A stretch of DNA of 64,000 bases from an uncultured Lachnospiraceae bacterium (GTDB taxonomy: Bacteria > Bacillota > Clostridia > Lachnospirales > Lachnospiraceae). Shown one piece after another: positions 7,934-16,337 of this stretch (position 1 is the stretch's first letter; each line of letters starts with the position of its first letter). The translations under genes and the position numbers were made by a program. The stretch spans positions 6,980-70,979 of the forward strand of contig CAJTUB010000002.1 of NCBI GenBank assembly GCA_910579465.1, read 5' to 3'. The notes under the pieces are model-generated. The model searched no databases, was not told where the DNA came from, and worked only from the letters and a program-made list of their open reading frames with translations.

Positions 7934-9080
7934 ATTCCAGCATGATTTCCTTTACGGAGATTTTTTTGATTCTTTCGGAGTAGGCGTACATTACGAGCTC
8001 ATAGAACAGCAGGAAGGCAGCGAGGGAGACCAGCATGGCAGGGAAGTCGAATTTGTAAACAGGGACGCCCTCCATGTTCCGGAAGACAATGTCCACCATA
8101 ATCCGGAGCAGGGCATACTGATAAACCGTTCCAATTATAAAGCCAAGATAAGATACCTTTCGGTAGCCGCCAAGAATTGCCTTGCAGCATTCTTTCTGGG
8201 AATAGCCGAAGACTCTCATCATGGCAATGGTTTTTGTATTGCTGTTGACGACCGTTGTTATCGCAAGGAACAGGGTCGTGCAGGCGAGGACGACTCCAAT
8301 CAGCAGAATCATTACGCCCATCATAACGCTTGCCAGGTCCTTCATGCTGAAGGACATCTGTGTCATGGAGGAGAAGCAGAAGGAAGCAAACAGAATAAAA
8401 AACACAAGCACCTTTTTCTCCCGCAGGGTATTCCGTTTTAAATCGTCTAAAAATGGACAGGGCTTGTTTTTTTCCTCCTTATGTCGTTTCATTTTAGAAC
8501 CATTTTGCAGAGTATCCTTTAAAAGCCGTATAACCGGCGTTTTCAGCTGATAAAAGGCATACCAGACCGAGAGCGCGGCAAAAATGGCAGCGGGGAGAAG
8601 AACAAGGGAAACAAAAAGCATAGGATGAAAATGTACCGAAATATCCGGCAGGATGCGCTCCTTGTTCTGCATCATGTAAAAGGACGGCATGATAAGGAAC
8701 GCTCCGGCAAAGCCAAGTAATGTGCCTAAAAAGATACTGCTGCCGAACACCGCGAAGCTTTTTGCAATTTTACGATTGGAATAGCCCAGAGCTTTCAGGA
8801 TACCAAGCTCTTTTTTATGGGTGTCGATATAGTGCTTGATATAAAACAAAAGCATAATAACCGAGGTAATCAGCAGGCAGCCTCCGCTGACGGCACTGAC
8901 AACCTTTGCCGTGGACACCTGCGCATGGTAGAACACCATCGCCTGCTCCGAAACGATTTCATTTTCTATGCCGGTAATATCCATATGGTAGTTCAGAAAC
9001 ATCGTGCAGACCAATACTGCACAGAAGGAAATGATTAAAATCCCGGTCAGTCTTGCGGCATCCTTGATTCCTATCAGCAT
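7932..9080 (-). CDS. ABC transporter permease, FtsX/MacB-like
   Basis: The membrane protein of about 382 aa has two FtsX-type permease modules. An N-terminal TM (IIISFCAVLVCTMFL) precedes an extracellular stretch and TM pairs around residues 60-185, and a second set of TM helices fills the C-terminal half. The segment HKKELGILKALGYSNRKIAKSF is the coupling helix typical of MacB-like permeases. ATG 9080 is preferred, since ATG 9101 would overlap the ATPase gene by 17 bases; the RBS is weak for both. It follows a LolD/MacB-type ATPase and a TetR regulator. Such three-gene units usually export antimicrobial peptides or lipids, but the substrate is unknown. Confidence 0.8.
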   Translation of the reverse strand: MLIGIKDAARLTGILIISFCAVLVCTMFLNYHMDITGIENEIVSEQAMVFYHAQVSTAKVVSAVSGGCLLITSVIMLLFYIKHYIDTHKKELGILKALGYSNRKIAKSFAVFGSSIFLGTLLGFAGAFLIMPSFYMMQNKERILPDISVHFHPMLFVSLVLLPAAIFAALSVWYAFYQLKTPVIRLLKDTLQNGSKMKRHKEEKNKPCPFLDDLKRNTLREKKVLVFFILFASFCFSSMTQMSFSMKDLASVMMGVMILLIGVVLACTTLFLAITTVVNSNTKTIAMMRVFGYSQKECCKAILGGYRKVSYLGFIIGTVYQYALLRIMVDIVFRNMEGVPVYKFDFPAMLVSLAAFLLFYELVMYAYSERIKKISVKEIMLE

Positions 9081-9084
9081 AGTA

Positions 9085-9777
9085 TCACCATCCAATCTCA
9101 TAAGCGGTCTTTTGCGTTTCGTTTGTAGAAATCCCGGAGAGCTTCCCGCTGTTCATTTTAATCACCGTATTTGCCATTTCCGCAATGTTTATATTGTGCG
9201 TTACCATAAGCATCGTAAAGCCGTATTCCTTCTGGAGCCTGCAGATATAGTCGAGCACCTGGCGCCCGGTCTGTTCATCTAACGCCCCGGTCGGCTCGTC
9301 AAGGAATAGAACCTTCGGACGCTTTGCCAGAGCCCTTGCAACCGACACCCGCTGCTGTTCGCCGCCGGAAAGCTCGCCCGGATATTTGTGCAGCTTTTCT
9401 CCAAGTCCGACTGCTTCAATCACTGCTCTGTAATCCTTGTTATCTGCTAAGTCGGCGCCGAGCTTTACATTTTTCTCGACGTTCATATGCGGCAGTAAAT
9501 AATACTGCTGGAAAATAAAGCCGGTGTTTTCTTTCCGAAATTCCGTCAGTTCCTTATCAGAGAGCGCCATAATATCCATTTCATCATACATTACCCTGCC
9601 GCTGTCGGGACGTTCAAGTCCTGAAATGATATTCAGAAAGGTAGACTTTCCGGAACCGGATGCGCCTAAAATCACGGCAAAATCACCATCCTCAATCGTA
9701 AGGCTGATTCCCTTTAGCACCTGAAATTCGCTTTTCTTGTTTCCGTAGGATTTTGTAACTCCTTTTACTTCAATCAT
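9085..9777 (-). CDS. ABC transporter ATP-binding protein, MacB/LolD type
   Basis: This 230-aa ATPase has Walker A GASGSGKST, Q-loop FIFQQYYLLPHMNVEKN, signature LSGGEQQRVSVARAL, Walker B VLFLDEPTGALD and H-loop MVTHN. It pairs with the permease immediately downstream, a few bases away. Its start overlaps the end of the TetR gene by eight bases, so regulator and transporter are one transcript, and the regulator probably controls its own operon. Confidence 0.9.
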   Translation of the reverse strand: MIEVKGVTKSYGNKKSEFQVLKGISLTIEDGDFAVILGASGSGKSTFLNIISGLERPDSGRVMYDEMDIMALSDKELTEFRKENTGFIFQQYYLLPHMNVEKNVKLGADLADNKDYRAVIEAVGLGEKLHKYPGELSGGEQQRVSVARALAKRPKVLFLDEPTGALDEQTGRQVLDYICRLQKEYGFTMLMVTHNINIAEMANTVIKMNSGKLSGISTNETQKTAYEIGW

Positions 9778-10351
9778 GGACGTCCCCTTCTTTCATTGTT
9801 TTTAAAAGACCTAAAAATACCTCGGTCATCATTGCACTGATTTCTTCTCCGGTAAAGCGGCACATTCTGGTGGCGCACAGGGCGGCAATCCCGTGGGTAT
9901 AAATCCATAAGTGCCGGTACAGCCTCTCGGCAGCTTTTCTTCCGGTTCCATAGCCGGAAATAATGGACATAAGAATTTTGTCATAGCTTTCGTCAATCAG
10001 GGGCAGCACATGCTCCAGATTGGGAACGTCAGCATGCTCGTGCATAAAGAGAAGCTGGAACAGCTTCGGCTCTTTCATTGCAAACAGAATGTACTGCGTA
10101 CCGACGCCCTTAAAAGCAATCGTTTCGGATAAGCCCTTTTCAATATATCTCTTATAAAGCGCCCTGGCGGCTTCCAAAACTGACTGCTGCACCTCCTCCA
10201 TATTCTCAAACACGGTAAAAACGGGGCATGCCGAGCTACCGAGCCTTTTCCCGAGTGCCCTTGCCGTTAAATCGTCAAGGGAGCCCTCCCTCACGATAGC
10301 TAACGCAGCCTCAATTATCTGTTCCCTTGTAAACTTTGCTTTTGGCGGCAT
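9770..10351 (-). CDS. TetR/AcrR-family transcriptional regulator of the ABC operon
   Basis: The 193-aa regulator has the N-terminal TetR HTH: FTREQIIEAALAIVREGSLD followed by LTARALGKRLGSSACPVFTV (about residues 6-52). The rest is the ligand-binding half, with RMCRFTGEEI near the end. I choose ATG 10351 because AAAGGAGGGCG lies ten bases upstream; a longer frame from 10375 would start before that site. It heads the TetR-ATPase-permease operon. Direct repeats and a palindrome just downstream of its minus-strand -10 box suggest autorepression relieved by a transported compound. Confidence 0.88.
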   Translation of the reverse strand: MPPKAKFTREQIIEAALAIVREGSLDDLTARALGKRLGSSACPVFTVFENMEEVQQSVLEAARALYKRYIEKGLSETIAFKGVGTQYILFAMKEPKLFQLLFMHEHADVPNLEHVLPLIDESYDKILMSIISGYGTGRKAAERLYRHLWIYTHGIAALCATRMCRFTGEEISAMMTEVFLGLLKTMKEGDVHD

Positions 10352-10382
10352 AAGAAATCTCGCCCTCCTTTCCATAACGTAT

Positions 10383-10445
10383 ATTCTATAACATAGATTC
10401 TATAACATATGTTCTAATTATAAAACATTTTTAGTGATACGTCAA
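10383..10445 (-). promoter_or_regulatory. Promoter and probable TetR operator
   Basis: On the minus strand: TTGACG (10445-10440), 17-base spacer, TATAAT (10422-10417). Directly downstream, ATTCTATAACATA occurs twice as a direct repeat with a 14-base period (10383-10395 and 10397-10409), overlapping the palindrome AACATATGTT. The position covers the start site, as expected for a self-repressed TetR operon. Confidence 0.7.
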
Positions 10446-10470
10446 TTGAAATATGATTAATTGGAAAATG

Positions 10471-10499
10471 TTGACAGAGAGGAAAGGACATGATATATT
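10471..10499 (+). promoter_or_regulatory. Sigma-A promoter for the RHS/SleB-like gene
   Basis: TTGACA at 10471-10476, 17-base spacer, TATATT at 10494-10499; about 100 bases of AT-rich leader precede the start at 10605. Confidence 0.7.
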
Positions 10500-10604
10500 A
10501 TAAAATAAGGGTAAAGTCAGAGATGTCATGGGAGTAGTGTGTTTTTCCTATCTTTTTTATTTGAATAATGAAAGAAAAATCAAATTATTGTGAGGAGGTT
10601 TTTT

Positions 10605-11945
10605 ATGAAAAGAAGACTACTGATTACTTTTTTTATTTTGATGATTGTAAATGTATGTAACAAACCGACGGTTGTTGTAGCGGGGCAGGAAGATGAAATT
10701 GATATTCAACAAATATTAGGACTGATTGAAGAGCCGGAACCGATTGAAGAAATTCTTAAGGATAATGTGAGAATTAAGTATTGTTATGATGAAAGCAAGC
10801 ATAGGACGAAAAAAGTGTTTTTAGAAAGGGAAGTGAGTTATTTATATGAGGGAAATTTGCTTGTAAGTGAATCCGGGGAAAATGATATTCAATATTTTTA
10901 TTCTAATGTAAATGGTGATATGTTATGTACAGAACTCATTATCAATGGCGGGAGATATACATTACTGTATGATGAAATTGGTAATGTTGAATATATTTGC
11001 GATGAAAATAATTTGCTTATTTGTAAATATGAATATGTAGGCGCATCACCCAAAGTATACGAGAATGTTGATGGGGAATTTGTTTTGAATGTCAGGGAAG
11101 ATTTTATTGGAAATATAAATCCAATCAGGTATCAGGCGTGGTATTATGACAGGGAAAGTAAGCATTATTATATGGGAAAAGGAATTTATTATGATGTTGA
11201 AAATAACTTATATGTGAATAATCAATATAAAGTAAAAAATGCCAGAAGTTCTGAACCGGCAATTATCCGGACAATTGTACAAGCATATTCCTATTATATG
11301 TCTTCCCCGACCTATGGAGTAACTGATTTTGCGAATGACTGCGTGACAAGAAGTGAGTGGAATAACGGGAAAAGGTGGTATGATGGTTTAAATCAAACTG
11401 AGTTAGTAGCACGCTGTATTTTTGCAGAGAATAATGGAAGAAAAGAAGATAGTGGAAATAACGGTTATTATGACAGAGTAGCAATAACTGTTGTTATTAT
11501 AAATAGAGTTAATTCAGATATGGATATATCTCCTTACGGTGCGGTTACTAGGAACTCACAGTTTTCTACCATCAATCCTGGAAGTTATGACAAATATTTG
11601 AGTGATACAAAAGATGCACGGCTAGTAAAAGACAAAACAAATAGTGCGTGGCAGGAAGCTACTTTATTAGCTTGTACCTTGGCATATACTACGAGCTTGG
11701 ATGAATTAAAGTACATAAGAACTATTCCGTCATATATTAGTACACAGACATTCTTTTTGTCAGTGAACTATGTGTATGATAATAAAGCATTTTCAGTTTT
11801 TAATAATTCATGGTATTATGGGGGAAGTCCGATACGAAAAGTGGCATTGGCAGGAGTGGCAGAGCTACAACCTTCGGAGGATATACGGACATTGTTAGCC
11901 CCATATTATATAAAAGGATATAATATTTTCTTTGAATATTATTAA
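10605..11945 (+). CDS. Secreted RHS-core-like protein with C-terminal SleB-type cell wall hydrolase domain
   Basis: The 446-aa protein has a signal peptide (about residues 1-27), a middle with YD/RHS-type repeats (about 50-225) and a C-terminal SleB/CwlJ-like domain (about 265-410). The RHS resemblance is seen in YEGNLLVSESGENDIQYFY and in NPIRYQAWYYDRESKHYY followed by YYDVENNLYVN, the end of an RHS core. The hydrolase part has the catalytic-glutamate context ARCIFAENN (Glu275) and the family's VAITVVIINRVNSD block. SleB enzymes are lytic transglycosylases of spore cortex or wall. RHS cores normally precede a variable toxin domain, so this may be a small wall-cutting effector or a spore/wall enzyme with a fused carrier. 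The gene is visibly more AT-rich than its neighbours. ATG 10605 follows GAGGAGG. Confidence 0.72.
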   Translation: MKRRLLITFFILMIVNVCNKPTVVVAGQEDEIDIQQILGLIEEPEPIEEILKDNVRIKYCYDESKHRTKKVFLEREVSYLYEGNLLVSESGENDIQYFYSNVNGDMLCTELIINGGRYTLLYDEIGNVEYICDENNLLICKYEYVGASPKVYENVDGEFVLNVREDFIGNINPIRYQAWYYDRESKHYYMGKGIYYDVENNLYVNNQYKVKNARSSEPAIIRTIVQAYSYYMSSPTYGVTDFANDCVTRSEWNNGKRWYDGLNQTELVARCIFAENNGRKEDSGNNGYYDRVAITVVIINRVNSDMDISPYGAVTRNSQFSTINPGSYDKYLSDTKDARLVKDKTNSAWQEATLLACTLAYTTSLDELKYIRTIPSYISTQTFFLSVNYVYDNKAFSVFNNSWYYGGSPIRKVALAGVAELQPSEDIRTLLAPYYIKGYNIFFEYY

Positions 11946-11974
11946 ATAACACAAATAGCAGATTCATTATGGAA

Positions 11975-12002
11975 TTGATATCCGTCTGGTGACTGTTATA
12001 AA
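11975..12002 (+). promoter_or_regulatory. Possible promoter for the RCC1-like lipoprotein
   Basis: TTGATA at 11975-11980, 16-base spacer, TATAAA at 11997-12002, upstream of the start at 12040. Confidence 0.45.
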
Positions 12003-12039
12003 AGAGAGCAGTCCCCGAAATTCAGGGAGGTAGATAAGG

Positions 12040-13110
12040 ATGAGGAAGCTGATAGGTTTCTGTGTGTTATGTGGTTTTAGTCTGCTGGGTCTTGCCGGAT
12101 GCAAAAAGCAGGGGAAACTGCCGGTGGCAGATACGCCAACGAATCCGGTAATAGATAGTCCGACCGATATCCCGACAGTGATTCCGACGGGCGTGCAGGA
12201 AACTGGGGATGGGGAGACCTGGGAGATGGGGGAAGGAAAGGGTTCTTTGGTAGTGGGGACTTACTATGCAGCGTATCTGGATGAAGAGGGAAGGCTGCAT
12301 GTTCTTTATGATACGGCAGGGGTGACGGAGGACGTTGACCTGGAGAAAAGGTATACCGGGCTCGGGGTGGACCGTACTCTGCTTGTCGTGATTGATGAGG
12401 AAGGAAAGGCATGGGCTTCTTATCCGGAAACGCCGGAGGAGGTAGAAAAGGAACTGGAGGAAGCGATAAGGGAAGCCATAGAGGCAGGCGGAAACTGGGG
12501 AAGCAGCCACAGGGATCCGGATATGATGCGTTCCCTCGCAGGGCTTTCTGGAATCCGGCAGCTCATCTGCTCTTACTTGTTTGATTATGATGCGGTGTTG
12601 GAGGACGGGACGGTAATCCGCTATTATCGGAATACCAGTCCGCGCTATCCTGAGGAGCTGCAGGGAGCGAAACAGATTGCCACCTCCATTGCAGGAGGAA
12701 TGGCAGGAATAAAGGAAGACGGTACGTTTGTGTTTACGCCGATGTACGATTTGACACGGCAAAGGAAATTAGAGAAATGGCCGAAGCTGAAGCAGTTGTA
12801 CGGCGGTTCGTATTTTGTCGGGATAAAAGAGGATGGAACGATAATTGCAGAGGACCCGGAGTTAGATTATCTTATCAATACCATAGAGAAGTGGAGCGAT
12901 ATTATAAGGCTGTCAGTGGCAGCGGATACGGTAGTAGGCTTAAGGGCGGACGGAACCGTCGTTGCAGTATGTACCTTGGGAAATGACTGGGGACAGTGCG
13001 CGGTAGAGGAATGGCGCAATATTGTCGCGGTAGATACAAACGGCAGGGTTACGGTCGGCGTCAGGGAGGATGGGAGCTTTGTGAAGACGGAGGAAAAGAA
13101 GAGAAAATAG
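12040..13110 (+). CDS. RCC1-repeat-like surface lipoprotein
   Basis: The 356-aa protein begins with a lipoprotein signal (lipobox LAGC, Cys21), then a Pro/Thr-rich linker, then repeated blades such as FVGIKEDGTIIAEDPE, VVGLRADGTVVAVC and VGVREDGSF. This spacing of a hydrophobic pair, xxDGTV and a W/D-rich segment is typical of bacterial RCC1-like beta-propellers. Start ATG 12040 has AGGGAGGT upstream. No enzyme residues are evident; propellers of this kind usually bind partners at the surface. It has its own promoter and is followed directly by the promoter of the ACT/hom operon. Confidence 0.65.
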   Translation: MRKLIGFCVLCGFSLLGLAGCKKQGKLPVADTPTNPVIDSPTDIPTVIPTGVQETGDGETWEMGEGKGSLVVGTYYAAYLDEEGRLHVLYDTAGVTEDVDLEKRYTGLGVDRTLLVVIDEEGKAWASYPETPEEVEKELEEAIREAIEAGGNWGSSHRDPDMMRSLAGLSGIRQLICSYLFDYDAVLEDGTVIRYYRNTSPRYPEELQGAKQIATSIAGGMAGIKEDGTFVFTPMYDLTRQRKLEKWPKLKQLYGGSYFVGIKEDGTIIAEDPELDYLINTIEKWSDIIRLSVAADTVVGLRADGTVVAVCTLGNDWGQCAVEEWRNIVAVDTNGRVTVGVREDGSFVKTEEKKRK

Positions 13111-13139
13111 TTGCAATCTCTGACCGGATGTGTTATGAT
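13111..13139 (+). promoter_or_regulatory. Sigma-A promoter for the ACT-hom-apgM operon
   Basis: TTGCAA at 13111-13116, 17-base spacer, TATGAT at 13134-13139. It begins one base after the preceding stop codon. About 55 bases of leader run to the UUG start, with no visible attenuator or riboswitch. Confidence 0.65.
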
Positions 13140-13195
13140 ATCTTCTTGATACGGACAATTGTTTTTATGGCACGAACACGAGAGGAGGATACCGT

Positions 13196-13636
13196 TTGGA
13201 AGAGGAGAAATATTATATTGTAAAGAAAAAGGCGGTTCCCGAGGTGTTGCTGCAGGTGGTGGAAGCAAAGCGTCTTTTGGATTCGGAACGTGTGCTGACG
13301 GTACAGGAGGCAGTGGAGACGGTCGGTATCAGCCGGAGTTCTTTTTATAAGTATAAGGATGATATTTTTCCCTTTCACGAAAATAACCGCGGCAGGACGA
13401 TTACGTTCATGCTCCAGATGGACGACGAGCCGGGGCTTTTGTCCGTGGTACTGGGAGAGATAGCAAAGAGCCGGGCGAATATCCTTACGATTCATCAGGC
13501 AATTCCAATCGGGGGCATTGCATCGCTTACAATTTCAATCGAGATGCTTCCGCAGACGGAGGAGGCAACGGTACTGATAGAGCGTATGGAAGCAATTCAC
13601 GGGGTACACTATATTAAAATTCTGGGCAGAGAATAA
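13196..13636 (+). CDS. ACT domain-containing protein (PheB-like)
   Basis: The 146-aa cytosolic protein has an N-terminal HTH-like segment (TVQEAVETVGISRSSFYKYK, about residues 35-57) and a C-terminal ACT domain (about 68-144, ITFMLQMDDEPGLLSVVLGE). This arrangement is that of the PheB/UPF0735 family, found beside homoserine dehydrogenase in many Firmicutes. ACT domains bind amino acids, so an allosteric or transcriptional role for threonine-branch control is plausible but unproven. Start is TTG 13196, chosen because GAGGAGG lies eight bases upstream and no in-frame ATG precedes the conserved region. Confidence 0.85.
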   Translation: MEEEKYYIVKKKAVPEVLLQVVEAKRLLDSERVLTVQEAVETVGISRSSFYKYKDDIFPFHENNRGRTITFMLQMDDEPGLLSVVLGEIAKSRANILTIHQAIPIGGIASLTISIEMLPQTEEATVLIERMEAIHGVHYIKILGRE

Positions 13637-13653
13637 ACAACGGAGGCAGAAAA

Positions 13654-14856
13654 ATGAAAATTGCAGTATTAGGATACGGAATCGTAGGTTCCGGCGTAGT
13701 GGAGGTACTGGGCTTAAACCGGGAGAACATTGCAAGACGAGCCGGGAAAGATATTGATGTAAAATATGTGCTGGATTTGCGGGACTTTCCGGGAGACCCG
13801 GTAGAGCGCGTGCTGGTGCATGACTTTAAAACGATTGCGGAGGACCCGGAGGTGGAAATCGTCGTAGAGGTCATGGGCGGTGTGAATCCGGCATATGATT
13901 TTGTAAAGGAATGCCTCGAGCGCGGAAAGAGCGTATGTACGTCCAATAAGGAGCTGGTTGCAAAGCATGGAGCGGAGCTGCTTGAAATCGCAAAGCAGAA
14001 AAGGGTGAATTTCTTATTCGAGGCAAGCGTCGGGGGAGGGATTCCGATTATCCGTCCGTTGAACCAGTCCCTGACTGCAGATGAGATTATGGAGATTACC
14101 GGAATCCTGAACGGAACGACGAATTATATCCTGAGCCAGATGCATGACTATGGTTATGATTTTGAGACTGTGCTGAAAAAGGCACAGGGGCTTGGCTATG
14201 CGGAGCGTAATCCGGAAGCGGACGTGGAAGGGTACGACGCATGTAGAAAACTTGCCATCCTGACGTCCCTTGCCTACGGAAAGCAGGTGGATTATGAGGA
14301 TATTTACACTGAGGGTATTACAAAGATTACGACGGAGGATATGAAGTATGCGGATGCCATGGATGCTTCCGTGAAGCTGCTTGGCACCGGCCGCCGTGAG
14401 AATGATAAGTTTTTTGCAATGGTTGCCCCGCGCATCGTGAAGAAGAGCCATCCGCTGTATAGCGTAAACAATGTATTTAACGGAATCCTGGTACGCGGAA
14501 ATGTGCTGGGAGATGTGATGTTCTACGGGAGCGGCGCAGGCAAGCTTCCGACGGCAAGTGCTGTCGTGGCGGATGTCGTAGATGCCGCAAAGCATGTCGG
14601 CACGAATATTATGACGCTTTGGAGCAGTAAGAAGCTGGCACTTTCTTCGAACGAGGAGGCGGAGAGCGTGTTCTTTGTGCGGGTGCCGGCAGAGGAGAAG
14701 GAGACGGCAGGCGAGGTGTTCGGCGCGGTAAAGGAGATAAAGGCGGAAGGCGTTGCAGGGGAATTTGCATTTCTTACGGAAAAGATGACAGAGGCTGCAT
14801 TTGCGGAGAAAAGCAGACGGGTTACGGTGAAGAACCGTATCCGTATGGAAGTATAG
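13654..14856 (+). CDS. hom: Homoserine dehydrogenase
   Basis: The 400-aa enzyme reduces aspartate semialdehyde to homoserine, the entry to threonine and methionine. The N-terminal Rossmann motif GYGIVGSGVV is clear, followed by the family motifs VMGGVNPAYDFV, TSNKELVA and GILNGTTNYIL. The C-terminal part is shorter than in 430-aa enzymes with a full ACT domain. An ACT-like partner is encoded separately by the gene just upstream. RBS GGAGGC precedes ATG 13654. It sits 17 bases after that ACT gene and 17 bases before an apgM-like gene, giving a tight operon. Confidence 0.95.
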   Translation: MKIAVLGYGIVGSGVVEVLGLNRENIARRAGKDIDVKYVLDLRDFPGDPVERVLVHDFKTIAEDPEVEIVVEVMGGVNPAYDFVKECLERGKSVCTSNKELVAKHGAELLEIAKQKRVNFLFEASVGGGIPIIRPLNQSLTADEIMEITGILNGTTNYILSQMHDYGYDFETVLKKAQGLGYAERNPEADVEGYDACRKLAILTSLAYGKQVDYEDIYTEGITKITTEDMKYADAMDASVKLLGTGRRENDKFFAMVAPRIVKKSHPLYSVNNVFNGILVRGNVLGDVMFYGSGAGKLPTASAVVADVVDAAKHVGTNIMTLWSSKKLALSSNEEAESVFFVRVPAEEKETAGEVFGAVKEIKAEGVAGEFAFLTEKMTEAAFAEKSRRVTVKNRIRMEV

Positions 14857-14873
14857 AAAGGAAGGCGGATAAA

Positions 14874-16076
14874 ATGAAATATGTTGTGGTATTAGGCGAT
14901 GGTATGGCGGACGAGCCGATTGCAGAAATCGGCGGAAAGACGCCGTTAATGCAGGCAAAGACGCCGGTTATGGACGAGCTTGCAGGGAAGTCCGTAATCG
15001 GGCTGGCGGCGACGATTCCGGAGGGGATGAACCCGGGAAGTGACACGGCAAATCTGGCGGTACTCGGATATAATCCGAAGCAGTATTATACCGGACGTTC
15101 TTCGTTAGAGGCACTGAGCATCGGAGTACCGATGAAGGATACGGACATTGCGCTCCGCTGTAATATTGTCACGCTCTCCGAGGAGGATGTGCCGTATGGG
15201 GAAAGAACTATCATCGACCATAGCTCCGGTGAGATTTCTACGGCAGATGCTGCTGTTTTGCTGGAAGCAGTAAGGAAGGAGCTGGCAGACGACATTTACA
15301 GCTATTATGTCGGCACAAGCTACCGTCATCTTTTAATCTGGGATAAGGGCAGGGTAGTGCCGCTGACGCCGCCGCATGATATTCTCGGGAAGAAAATCGG
15401 CGGTTACCTTCCGGGGGAGGAGAAGCTGCGGGAGATGATGGAGAAGAGCTACGATATTTTGAACAATCATCCGTTAAATATTGCCCGTGCCGAACAGGGC
15501 CTGCATAAAGCAAATTCCATCTGGTTCTGGGGCGCCGGAACCAGACCGGCGTTGGATAACTTTGAAGAAAAGACCGGAAAGCGCGGCGTGATGATTTCTG
15601 CGGTCGATTTGTTAAAGGGAATTGCCATCGGTGCCGGAATGAAGGTCATCGAGGTGCCGGGAGCAGATGGAACACTTCATACGAACTATACGGGGAAGGC
15701 GCAGGCGGCAGTCGATGCGCTGCTCAAGGACGGCTATGACTTTGCATACATCCATGTAGAGGCGCCGGATGAAATGGGGCACCAGGGCAATCTGGCAAAT
15801 AAGATAGAAGCGATTGAATCGCTGGACTCTAAGGTAGTGCGTACCGTGGTGGAGGGCATGAAGGCGGCAGGAGAGCCGTACCGCCTGCTGATTATGCCGG
15901 ACCATCCGACACCAATCCGCTGCCGTACCCATACCTCCGGACCGGTACCGTTCCTTTTATACGACAGTACAAGGGAGCAGAAGCGCATCGGCTTCTATAA
16001 TGAAGCAGAGGCAGAGGATTCCGGTATTTTCTATCCGGAAGGCTACCGGCTGATTGATACCTTACTTGAAAAGTAA
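14874..16076 (+). CDS. ApgM-like alkaline-phosphatase-fold enzyme; probable homoserine kinase (ThrB2-type)
   Basis: The 400-aa protein is of the archaeal-type 2,3-bisphosphoglycerate-independent phosphoglycerate mutase family: VLGDGMADEP (metal-binding Asp), NPGSDTANLAVLGYNP (catalytic Ser), HVEAPDEMGHQG and PDHPTPI (metal His/Asp). The fold is certain; the reaction is less so. Members of this family located next to hom and lacking a GHMP homoserine kinase nearby have been proposed to phosphorylate homoserine. Position in the hom operon makes that the favoured role here over glycolytic mutase. Start ATG 14874 has AAGGAAGGCGG upstream. Confidence 0.8.
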   Translation: MKYVVVLGDGMADEPIAEIGGKTPLMQAKTPVMDELAGKSVIGLAATIPEGMNPGSDTANLAVLGYNPKQYYTGRSSLEALSIGVPMKDTDIALRCNIVTLSEEDVPYGERTIIDHSSGEISTADAAVLLEAVRKELADDIYSYYVGTSYRHLLIWDKGRVVPLTPPHDILGKKIGGYLPGEEKLREMMEKSYDILNNHPLNIARAEQGLHKANSIWFWGAGTRPALDNFEEKTGKRGVMISAVDLLKGIAIGAGMKVIEVPGADGTLHTNYTGKAQAAVDALLKDGYDFAYIHVEAPDEMGHQGNLANKIEAIESLDSKVVRTVVEGMKAAGEPYRLLIMPDHPTPIRCRTHTSGPVPFLLYDSTREQKRIGFYNEAEAEDSGIFYPEGYRLIDTLLEK

Positions 16077-16107
16077 AACAGAAAAAGCAGAATAAGCATA
16101 AGCAGAC

Positions 16108-16138
16108 AGGGGCGCGCGCCGGACGGGGCAGCGCCCCT
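16108..16138 (+). terminator. Possible terminator after apgM-like gene
   Basis: AGGGGCGC (16108-16115) pairs with GCGCCCCT (16131-16138) around a GC-rich loop. A T-rich patch follows only some 20 bases later, so termination is uncertain. The remaining bases up to 16337 show nothing else. Confidence 0.4.
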
Positions 16139-16337
16139 TGCTTCTGCCGGGCTTTAGTAATCTTACAAAATAAGTGGAAGGAGCAGGAAGGAAGCCGCCT
16201 GTCTTTGTATAAAATCACCAAAAATAGTGCCGGAGAAGGAAAAGTTTTTGTGGAAACCGGAAAGGGAATGTGATAGAATGAAGTGGGGAAGAAAAACGGG
16301 TTTACATTTATTTTTGCATAGTGATCAGGAGGTTACA

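Noticed and set aside
7908..8441. Plus-strand reading frame opposite the ABC permease
   Set aside because: It begins inside the terminator, has no RBS, and its composition is that of a frame antisense to a membrane protein gene.
14014..14958. 314-aa minus-strand reading frame across hom
   Set aside because: It is rich in Cys, His and Arg with no domain, and lies wholly opposite a certain hom gene.
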